A stretch of 12,050 nucleotides of DNA, taken from Scatosoma sp045660225 (GTDB lineage Bacteria; Bacillota; Clostridia; Christensenellales; Borkfalkiaceae). Positions 6,124 through 12,050 of this stretch are shown here, one piece after another. The DNA is taken from positions 1-12,050 of the forward strand of contig JAZRDK010000079.1 in assembly GCA_045660225.1 (NCBI GenBank). Direction: 5' to 3'. Position 1 is the stretch's first letter, and every line of letters starts with the position of its first letter. The position numbers and the translations under genes are program-made. The notes below the pieces were generated by a model. It did not search any database. It was not told the DNA's origin and saw only the letters and a program-made list of their open reading frames with translations.

Positions 6124-7023
6124 ATGGTCAATTTAGATTTATACAGGGTATTTTATACGGTTGCCAAATGTGGCAGTCTTACGAAAGCGGCGGAAGAATT
6201 GTATATTTCTCAGCCTGCCGTTTCGCAGTCTGTCAAACAGTTAGAAAACCAACTGGGCGTCAGTCTGTTTAATCGTACGCATAGGGGCATGGAATTGTCC
6301 GCGCAGGGTGGCAAGCTTATCTTTGCGGAAGTAGAAAAGGCGCTCGCCCTGTTGCAGGAAGCGGAAAACAGAATTTCGCAAACGAAGACGCAGGCGACGG
6401 GCACGATTCGTATCGGCGCAAGCGACACGATTTTTCAATATTTCCTTGCCGATAAAATCGTGGACTATCACGAGCGGTTTCCGTCCGTCAAAATCGAGCT
6501 GATGGCGGATTTCACGCCCGACACCATCGAAAAACTCAAAGCAAACCGTTGCGACGTGGCGTTCGTCAACCTTCCAATTGAAGTAAGCGACGATTTAGAG
6601 TTGGACGAAAACTGTATGCGCCTTAACGACGTGTTCGTCGTGGGCGAGAAATACAAAGAATTGACGGAAGGCGTACAACCGCTTGAAAAACTGAAAAAAT
6701 ATCCGATGATTATGATGGATAAAAACACGGTGGCAAGACGTTCGCTCGACACTTTTTTAAGCTCCGTCGGCGTCGATTTACAGCCGTCGATAGAAGTGGG
6801 CAGTTGGGAGCTTATGAAACGGCTTGTGTATAACGGTATGGGCATCGGCGTAATTCCGCGTGAGTATGCAACGCACCGTATCGAACGTGGCGAAGTGTTT
6901 GAAATTCACACCGACCCCGTGTTGCCCGTTCGCTCGGTGGGTATGCTTTTGCAAAAGGAACAACCCGTTTCGTACGCGTTGCACAGTTTTATCGAATATT
7001 TCCGTAAGGACTTGAAAATATAA
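6124..7023 (+). CDS. LysR-family transcriptional regulator
   Basis: This is a LysR-type DNA-binding regulator, usually a tetramer whose activity is set by a small ligand. The 299-residue length is typical. The winged helix-turn-helix covers about residues 4-62, with the family signature around GSLTKAAEELYISQPAVSQS (17-36) and the wing near LFNRTHRGMELSAQG (48-62). A linker helix (65-88) leads to a two-lobe effector domain from about 92, starting TGTIRIGAS and including GMGIGVIPREYA (238-249), the usual shape of the second lobe. The ligand cannot be read from the sequence. Its ATG follows GGGG (6114-6117) and lies 17 bases after mnmE; lepA begins 12 bases later. LysR genes usually sit divergent from their target, so this position in a same-strand run of housekeeping genes is unusual and gives no direct clue to the target. 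Confidence 0.95.
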   Translation: MVNLDLYRVFYTVAKCGSLTKAAEELYISQPAVSQSVKQLENQLGVSLFNRTHRGMELSAQGGKLIFAEVEKALALLQEAENRISQTKTQATGTIRIGASDTIFQYFLADKIVDYHERFPSVKIELMADFTPDTIEKLKANRCDVAFVNLPIEVSDDLELDENCMRLNDVFVVGEKYKELTEGVQPLEKLKKYPMIMMDKNTVARRSLDTFLSSVGVDLQPSIEVGSWELMKRLVYNGMGIGVIPREYATHRIERGEVFEIHTDPVLPVRSVGMLLQKEQPVSYALHSFIEYFRKDLKI

Positions 7024-7035
7024 GAGAGATACAGT

Positions 7036-8844
7036 ATGGCAAAACCGAATTCAAATGTAAGAAATTTTTGTATCATAGCGCACATTGACCACGGCAAAAG
7101 CACGCTTGCAGACCGTCTGATTGAACGCACGGGGCAGGTTTCCAAACGCGACATGGAAGAACAGCTTTTGGACAGTATGGACATCGAGCGCGAACGTGGT
7201 ATTACCATCAAATTGACGCCCGTACGTATGTACTACACGGCAAAAGACGGTAAGGAATACGAATACAACTTAATCGATACGCCGGGACACGTCGACTTCA
7301 CCTACGAAGTCAGTCGTTCTTTGGCGGCGTGTGAAGGTGCAATTTTGGTGGTTGACGCGACGCAAGGCGTAGAAGCGCACACGCTTGCAAACGTATATTT
7401 GGCGCTTGAAAACGATTTGGAAATCTTGCCCGTTATCAACAAAATCGACCTTCCCAGCGCGCGCGTGGACGAAGTGAAAAAGGAAATTGAAGACGTCATC
7501 GGCTTGCCTGCAGACGATATTCCTTGCGTTTCCGCAAAGGAAGGCACGAACATCGAAGACTTGTTAGAAGCGATTGCCGAAAATTTCCCTGCGCCCGACG
7601 GCGACACGGACGCGCCCTTAAAAGCGTTGATTTTCGACAGTTACTACGACAATTATAAAGGCGTCATCTTGTTCGTCCGCGTTATGGACGGTAAGGTGCG
7701 TGTCGGCGACAAAATTAAGCCTTTCCTTTCCGGTACGGTATACGACGTCACGGAAGTGGGTGCTTTTGCGCCTGGGTTGCATCCGAAGGATTGCTTAAAA
7801 GCGGGCGAAGTAGGATACATTGCCGCGTCGATTAAATCGATTCAAGACGTAGCGGTTGGCGATACGGTAACGTCTGCCACCAACCCTGCAAAAGAGCCGT
7901 TGCCTGGTTATAAAAAAGTGCAACCCGTCGTCTTTTGCGGTATTTATCCCTTGGACGGCAGTAAGTTCAACGACTTAAAAGAAGCCATTTTGAAATTGCA
8001 ATTAAACGACGCGTCGCTCATTTTCGAGCCGGACAATTCCGTTGCGCTCGGCTTTGGTTTCCGTTGCGGTTTCCTTGGGCTTTTGCATATGGAAATCATC
8101 CAAGAACGTATCGAGCGCGAGTTTAATTTGGACATTATCACCACCGCGCCTTCGGTAAGCTATCTCGTGCACAAGACGGACGGCGAAGAATTTTTCGTGG
8201 ACAACCCGTCGCACCTTCCCGACCCGTCGGATATCGAGTATATGGAAGAGCCGATTGTCAAAGCGGAAGTGTACACACCGCCCGATTATATGGGGCCGAT
8301 TATGGATTTGTGCAAGGAAAAACGTGGCGTATTCAAAAATATGACGTATATGGACGAACGTAGGGTTAAGCTTGAATACACGTTGCCCTTAAACGAAAGC
8401 GTCTACGACTTTTTCGACGGCTTGAAATCGCGCACGAAGGGGTATGCAAGCTTTGACTACGAGTTGGCTGGCTATCAACGCTCGAAACTCGTAAGACTCG
8501 ACATCTTGTTAAACGGCGAAATTTGCGACGCGCTGTCTACCATCGTATTCGAAGGCAGGGCGTACGAACGCGGTAGGACGCTTTGCGAAAACTTGAAAGA
8601 CGCAATCCCCCGTCAGTTGTTTGAAATCCCCGTGCAGGCGGGGGTTGGTGGAAAAATCATCGCCCGCGAAACGGTTAAGGCAGTTAGAAAGGACGTCCTT
8701 GCAAAATGCTACGGCGGTGACATCACGCGTAAAAGAAAATTGCTTGAAAAGCAAAAAGAAGGCAAAAAGCGTATGCGTAAGGTGGGTAGCGTAGACGTTC
8801 CCAGCGAAGTGTTTATGGAAATTTTGAAAACGAACAAGGATTAA
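7036..8844 (+). CDS. lepA: Elongation factor 4 (LepA) GTPase
   Basis: LepA is a ribosome-associated GTPase implicated in back-translocation or initiation quality and in ribosome assembly. At 602 residues it is full length and closely follows the family. The G domain has AHIDHGKST (15-23), GITIK (55-59), DTPGH (81-85), NKID (135-138) and SAK (166-168). EF-G-like domains II, III and V follow, and the LepA-specific C-terminal domain carries the conserved AKCYGGD and RKRKLLEKQKEGKKRM blocks close to the C-terminus. The switch I sequence continues GITIKLTPV, like Bacillota proteins and unlike the GITIKAQ of proteobacteria. The ATG has only a modest AGAGAG Shine-Dalgarno (7023-7028) at the lysR stop codon. 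hemW starts 4 bases after its stop, and the lepA-hemW pair is a common arrangement in Bacillota. Confidence 0.98.
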   Translation: MAKPNSNVRNFCIIAHIDHGKSTLADRLIERTGQVSKRDMEEQLLDSMDIERERGITIKLTPVRMYYTAKDGKEYEYNLIDTPGHVDFTYEVSRSLAACEGAILVVDATQGVEAHTLANVYLALENDLEILPVINKIDLPSARVDEVKKEIEDVIGLPADDIPCVSAKEGTNIEDLLEAIAENFPAPDGDTDAPLKALIFDSYYDNYKGVILFVRVMDGKVRVGDKIKPFLSGTVYDVTEVGAFAPGLHPKDCLKAGEVGYIAASIKSIQDVAVGDTVTSATNPAKEPLPGYKKVQPVVFCGIYPLDGSKFNDLKEAILKLQLNDASLIFEPDNSVALGFGFRCGFLGLLHMEIIQERIEREFNLDIITTAPSVSYLVHKTDGEEFFVDNPSHLPDPSDIEYMEEPIVKAEVYTPPDYMGPIMDLCKEKRGVFKNMTYMDERRVKLEYTLPLNESVYDFFDGLKSRTKGYASFDYELAGYQRSKLVRLDILLNGEICDALSTIVFEGRAYERGRTLCENLKDAIPRQLFEIPVQAGVGGKIIARETVKAVRKDVLAKCYGGDITRKRKLLEKQKEGKKRMRKVGSVDVPSEVFMEILKTNKD

Positions 8845-8848
8845 AATT

Positions 8849-9970
8849 ATGGCAGGTATTTATATTCACGTCCCTTTTTGCAGACATAAATGCTCGTATT
8901 GTGACTTCGTGTCCTTCCCCGACAAAATCGACTATGCCGAAGCGTATATGGCGTGCCTTTACAAAGAACTGAAAATGCGTGGCGACGAATTGAAGGACTA
9001 CGAATTTGATACGGTATATTTCGGCGGTGGTACGCCTTCGTATATTCCGCCCAAGCTTATCCTTGGCGCAATGAACCAAATTCGCGCCTGCTTTAAGTTG
9101 AAAGAAAACGCGGAAATCACGTTAGAACTCAACCCCGGCACGATAGGCGAAGCCAAGGTAAAGACGTATTTGCAGGCAGGCATCAACCGTTTTTCTATCG
9201 GCTTGCAAACGGCGATTGACGAACAGCTTGCCGATTTAGGGCGCATCCACAACGCGCGCGACTACGTGTTTGCAACCAAGCTTTTGGAAGGTCAAAATTT
9301 CAGCACGGACGTTATGCTCGGCTTGAAAAACCAAACGAAAGAGGATGTGAAAAAGACGATAGAGTTGGCGACGGCGTGCGGTTCGAAACATATTTCGATG
9401 TACGCATTGACGGTGGAAGACGGTACGCCCATTTACACCGACTACTTAAACGGCGAACTTCCCGACGCGGACGAGGTTGCCGAATTGTACGAATACGGCA
9501 AAACGCTCCTTGAAGAAAAGGGATTTAAGCGCTATGAAGTGTCTAATTTCGCCAAGGAAGGGTATGAAAGCAGACACAATCTCAACTACTGGAAACGTGG
9601 CGAATACATCGGTGTCGGCGTTTCCGCCAGCTCGTTTATGTGCGGAAGACGTTTTACCAACACGTTTGACTTAGACGAGTATATGAAATGTATCATTTCA
9701 GGGTTTTATCCTGCCGTCACCAGCGAACGGGTGGAAGAATCGGATGCGAAATTTGAATACGTGATGCTTGCGCTTCGTACGGCGCAGGGGCTTTCTATGA
9801 CGGAATACGAAACCACGTTCGGCTCGGCTTTGAAAGACGATTTCCCCAACGCGTTGAAGTCGTCTTTGAAATATTTAGAATTAAACGGCGATAGACTACG
9901 CATAAAGGACGAATTTTTGTACGTACAAAATTCTATTTTGATGCCGTTTATTGAGGAAATCGAGCAATGA
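8849..9970 (+). CDS. hemW: Radical SAM protein HemW (coproporphyrinogen oxidase-like)
   Basis: HemW is a radical SAM protein related to HemN; known members bind haem and act as haem chaperones, so annotation as coproporphyrinogen dehydrogenase is usually wrong. The 373-residue length fits. The [4Fe-4S] motif is CRHKCSYC (Cys11, Cys15, Cys18), followed by Phe20 where HemN enzymes carry a fourth cysteine. Other family marks are GGGTPS (59-64), the FSIGLQ and LGRIHN blocks (115-135), and the HemW-type RHNLNYW (242-248) followed by GVGVSASS (255-262). The ATG has AAGGA (8836-8840) inside the end of lepA. The stop overlaps the next start as ATGA. No other haem-synthesis gene is in the window, which agrees with a chaperone role. 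Confidence 0.94.
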   Translation: MAGIYIHVPFCRHKCSYCDFVSFPDKIDYAEAYMACLYKELKMRGDELKDYEFDTVYFGGGTPSYIPPKLILGAMNQIRACFKLKENAEITLELNPGTIGEAKVKTYLQAGINRFSIGLQTAIDEQLADLGRIHNARDYVFATKLLEGQNFSTDVMLGLKNQTKEDVKKTIELATACGSKHISMYALTVEDGTPIYTDYLNGELPDADEVAELYEYGKTLLEEKGFKRYEVSNFAKEGYESRHNLNYWKRGEYIGVGVSASSFMCGRRFTNTFDLDEYMKCIISGFYPAVTSERVEESDAKFEYVMLALRTAQGLSMTEYETTFGSALKDDFPNALKSSLKYLELNGDRLRIKDEFLYVQNSILMPFIEEIEQ

Positions 9971-10689
9971 GAATACTTATCGTACGCCACGGCGACCCCG
10001 ATTACGAACACGATACGCTGACAAAAAAGGGGCACAAGGAAGCGAAACTGCTTGCCAAAAAGCTCAAAAAAGAAAAAATTGATTATATTTATTCTTCGCC
10101 ACTTGGCAGGGCAAAGGATACCTGCGCGTACACAGCGAAAGCGCTTAAGATGCAAGATAAGGTCGTCGTCAAGGACTGGCTGGAAGAATTTAATCTCAGC
10201 GTACCGCCTAAAAACAAGCGCGGTTTTATGTGGGATATGCTTTCGGGCGAGTGGATTGACGACGGGCAAATGTACGACGCAAAAAACTGGTTTCGGCATA
10301 CAATGTACGAAAACTGCGGTTTGGAAGAAAAGCTCCGCTTTGTTACCGACGGCTTGGACGCGTTACTTTTAGAGCACGGCTATCGTCGGGACGGCATGGT
10401 GTATAAGACGGAGCAGGGCAACCACAAAACGATTGTGCTCTTTTGTCATTTCGGTTTGGAAATGGTCTTGCTTTCGCATCTTTTCGGCATTTCACCGATA
10501 CCGCTTTGGCACCATTTCACGGCGCTTACGTCGTCGGTTACGACGGTGTACACCGAAGAACGAGAAAAGGGGACGGCGGTTTTCCGTATGTCAGGATTTA
10601 GCGATACGGGGCATTTATACGCCAAGGGCGAAACGCCGTCGTTTTCCGCGCGTTTTTGCGAAGTGTACGAAGACGATACAAGACATTAA
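9967..10689 (+). CDS. Histidine phosphatase family protein
   Basis: This is a member of the phosphoglycerate mutase-like histidine phosphatase superfamily, which forms a phosphohistidine intermediate. The 240-residue protein starts MRILIVRHGD with the RHG signature at 7-9 (catalytic His8). It has the phosphate-binding SSPLGRAKDT block (43-52, Arg48) and a second catalytic His161 in CHFGLE (160-165); the acid residue is probably in the WLEEF stretch (71-75). A middle section (about 80-150) with several Trp and Tyr forms a cap, longer than in minimal members, and suggests a small, specific substrate that I cannot name. The start codon shares ATGA with the hemW stop, with GAGGA (9953-9957) upstream, so translation is coupled. 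Alternatives within the family include a phosphoglycerate mutase-like or an alpha-ribazole phosphatase-like enzyme; nothing here supports one over another. Confidence 0.92.
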   Translation: MRILIVRHGDPDYEHDTLTKKGHKEAKLLAKKLKKEKIDYIYSSPLGRAKDTCAYTAKALKMQDKVVVKDWLEEFNLSVPPKNKRGFMWDMLSGEWIDDGQMYDAKNWFRHTMYENCGLEEKLRFVTDGLDALLLEHGYRRDGMVYKTEQGNHKTIVLFCHFGLEMVLLSHLFGISPIPLWHHFTALTSSVTTVYTEEREKGTAVFRMSGFSDTGHLYAKGETPSFSARFCEVYEDDTRH

Positions 10690-10701
10690 TAAGGGGCAGA
10701 T

Positions 10702-10724
10702 ACGCGTTGAAACTCGCGTGGGGG
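10702..10724 (+). promoter_or_regulatory. Small hairpin and G-rich ribosome-binding site before aroK
   Basis: ACGCG (10702-10706) pairs with CGCGT (10715-10719) over an 8-base loop, directly before the GGGGG Shine-Dalgarno (10720-10724) that lies 7 bases from the aroK ATG. The 42-base gap is the widest within the mnmE operon. There is no T run, so it is not a terminator. It may tune aroK translation or RNA processing; this is inference. Confidence 0.3.
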
Positions 10725-10731
10725 TAGTAAT

Positions 10732-11256
10732 ATGAAAGGAAACGTCATTTTAATCGGTATGCCGGGGAGCGGTAAAACAACCGTCGGTACAGAACTGTCC
10801 GAAGTTATCGGCTATGGTTACGTCGACAGCGACAGCGTTATCGTTGCAAGGGAAGGCAAACGCCTTAACGAAATTATCGCAAGCGTAGGCAGAGAAGCGT
10901 TTTTGGATATTGAAGCGAAAGTCAATTCCGAAATTTGCGCCAGCCGTTGCGTCGTTGCGACGGGCGGAAGCGTTATTTATCGCGACTACGCTATGCAAAA
11001 GCTTAAGCAAATGGGCAAAGTCGTGTACTTAAAATTGTCCTACGAAACGATAAAAAGTCGTTTGGGGGATTTGCAAAAACGCGGTGTTGCCTTGAAAGAA
11101 GGTTTTTCTTTGAAGGATTTATACGACGAACGCACGCCCTTGTACGAAAAATACGCGGATATCGTCGTCGAATTAGACGGCTTGACGATTGACCAGTCCG
11201 TGCAAAAGCTAGCAAACGCTTTGAAAGAATATAACGAAACGAACGCAAACGATTGA
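10732..11256 (+). CDS. aroK: Shikimate kinase
   Basis: This enzyme phosphorylates shikimate at O3 with ATP, in the pathway to chorismate and the aromatic amino acids. The 174-residue length is typical. The P-loop is GMPGSGKTT (9-17), the shikimate and magnesium site has DSD (32-34), Arg54 lies in VGREAFLDIE (52-61), and ATGGS (76-80) is the second substrate loop, with Ser where many family members have a third Gly. The lid region follows at about 111-127 with Arg117, and Arg134 lies in ERTPLYEKYAD (133-143). All key residues are present, so it should be active. No other shikimate-pathway gene is in the window. It is the last gene before an independent promoter; its TGA stop is embedded in the -35 box of the gltX promoter. 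Confidence 0.93.
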   Translation: MKGNVILIGMPGSGKTTVGTELSEVIGYGYVDSDSVIVAREGKRLNEIIASVGREAFLDIEAKVNSEICASRCVVATGGSVIYRDYAMQKLKQMGKVVYLKLSYETIKSRLGDLQKRGVALKEGFSLKDLYDERTPLYEKYADIVVELDGLTIDQSVQKLANALKEYNETNAND

Positions 11257-11281
11257 CAACTACGTTGTCAGATGCTAAAAT
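11253..11281 (+). promoter_or_regulatory. gltX promoter with an overlapping inverted repeat
   Basis: A perfect -35 box TTGACA (11253-11258) and a -10 box TAAAAT (11276-11281) are 17 bases apart, with an extended -10 TG at 11273-11274. Transcription should begin near 11288. The perfect inverted repeat TGACAAC-TAC-GTTGTCA (11254-11270) covers most of the -35 and the first part of the spacer, the usual place for a repressor operator. The -35 overlaps the aroK stop codon. No terminator separates aroK from gltX, so read-through is likely to add to this promoter. Confidence 0.85.
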
Positions 11282-11313
11282 AAACAAGAAAATTTGAAAA
11301 AGAAGGTACGATT

Positions 11314-12050
11314 ATGGACTTAAAGAAACTCGCAAACGCGTTGATTCCCGACGAAAACGTGAAACCGCTTTCCTATTACGAAGAAAAATATCCCGAAAGG
11401 GAATTGCCCGAAGGCGCGCAGGTTACGCGCTTAGCGCCCAGCCCTACGGGATTTATGCACCTGGGCAATTTGTACGTTGCCCTTGCAAACGAACGCATCG
11501 CGCACCAAAGTGGCGGTGTTTTCTATCTCCGTATCGAAGATACGGACGAAAAGCGTAAGGTGGAAGGCGCGGTAGAAGTTATTCATCGTTCCTTGAAATA
11601 TTTCGGCGTAAACTTCGACGAAGGCGCGGACCTTTGTGGCGAGTACGGGCCGTATTATCAGCGTCAACGCGCGGAAATTTATCACGCTTACGCAAAAGAT
11701 TTGATTGAACGCGGTTTGGCGTATCCTTGTTTTTGTACGGAAGAAGATTTGGAAACGACCCGCCAACATCAAACGGACAACAAATTGTTGCCCGGGTATT
11801 ACGGCGAATTTGCAAAATGTCGCAATTTGACGGAAGACGAAATTTACGAAAACTTAAAACAGGGCAAACCGTACGTAATCCGCCTTCGTTCGCAGGGGGA
11901 CGTGGAAACGAAACACACCTTCCGCGACCAAGTTAAGGGCGATATTACGGTGACGGAAAACAACCAAGACGTCGTCATTTTGAAATCGGACGGAATCCCT
12001 ACCTACCATTTCGCACACGCCATCGACGACCATTTTATGCGTACGACGTT
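11314..12050 (+). CDS. gltX: Glutamyl-tRNA synthetase, N-terminal part (runs off the window)
   Basis: This class I aminoacyl-tRNA synthetase charges tRNA with glutamate. The 245 visible residues include the Rossmann-fold signature APSPTGFMHLGN (41-52), a HIGH-like motif with H49-L-G-N, then LRIEDTDEKR (72-81), which is highly characteristic of GluRS and GlnRS, and YPCFCTEEDLE (137-147), with cysteines like those of the connective region. About 40 residues precede the HIGH-like motif, including SYYEEKYPER (20-29). This extension is absent from the short GluRS of proteobacteria and matches my recollection of the longer clostridial form. The KMSKS loop and the anticodon-binding domain lie beyond the window. 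ATG 11314 has AGAAGG (11301-11306) seven bases upstream. Whether the enzyme is discriminating or also charges tRNA-Gln cannot be told here. Confidence 0.95.
   Translation, partial: MDLKKLANALIPDENVKPLSYYEEKYPERELPEGAQVTRLAPSPTGFMHLGNLYVALANERIAHQSGGVFYLRIEDTDEKRKVEGAVEVIHRSLKYFGVNFDEGADLCGEYGPYYQRQRAEIYHAYAKDLIERGLAYPCFCTEEDLETTRQHQTDNKLLPGYYGEFAKCRNLTEDEIYENLKQGKPYVIRLRSQGDVETKHTFRDQVKGDITVTENNQDVVILKSDGIPTYHFAHAIDDHFMRTT

Noticed and set aside
7012..7040. Possible promoter TTGAAA before lepA
   Set aside because: The matching -10 position would fall on the lepA start codon with a poor sequence, so it could not drive the gene.
9706..10299. 197-codon - strand frame across the hemW/phosphatase junction
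   Set aside because: It spans two recognisable + strand genes, has no family motif, and has no supporting promoter or operon partner on the - strand.
11257..11313. T-box or other riboswitch controlling gltX
   Set aside because: The leader after the predicted start is only about 26 bases, far too short, and no specifier or antiterminator sequence is visible.
1..12050. CRISPR arrays, insertion sequences, tRNA or rRNA genes, prophage or defence genes
   Set aside because: No direct-repeat series, transposase frame, terminal inverted repeats or recognisable tRNA or rRNA sequence were found; all space is taken by housekeeping genes and short control regions.

Overview
The window looks like a stretch of chromosome from a Bacillota (Firmicutes) bacterium of the Clostridia type. 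The evidence is the gene content (an ecfA/ecfT/truA cluster, a Firmicutes-like LepA, and a glutamyl-tRNA synthetase with the N-terminal extension seen in Clostridia), strong AGGAG-type Shine-Dalgarno sites, and sigma-A-type promoters. Every convincing gene lies on the + strand. I see no mobile element, CRISPR array, rRNA, tRNA or integration scar.

Region 1 (1-290): an unidentified tail of an upstream unit (1-105), an intrinsic terminator, a sigma-A-type promoter with an extended -10, and a short hairpin leader. Region 2 (291-4593): a compact unit holding a fused double ATPase EcfA1-EcfA2, the transmembrane coupling protein EcfT (8-base overlap), the tRNA pseudouridine synthase TruA, and an unrecognised multi-pass membrane protein with a Tyr/Pro/Gly/Gln-rich tail. 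It ends at a strong terminator (4608-4648).

Region 3 (4671-11256): a good promoter followed by mnmE, a LysR-family regulator, lepA, hemW, a histidine phosphatase and aroK. Gaps are 4 to 42 bases or overlaps, with no terminator visible inside, so this is probably one long operon. Region 4 (11253-12050): a second strong promoter, overlapping the aroK stop codon and carrying a 7-bp inverted repeat over its -35 box, drives gltX, which runs off the window.

The theme is housekeeping: vitamin or metal uptake energised by the ECF module, tRNA modification (TruA, MnmE), translation (LepA, GltX), haem handling (HemW) and aromatic biosynthesis (AroK). I found no convincing new biological system. The points most worth a second look are the EcfA fusion with its lysine-rich insert, the unknown membrane protein, the LysR gene inside a housekeeping operon, and the dyad at the gltX promoter. 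All three promoters share a 17-bp spacer and a TGn extended -10.
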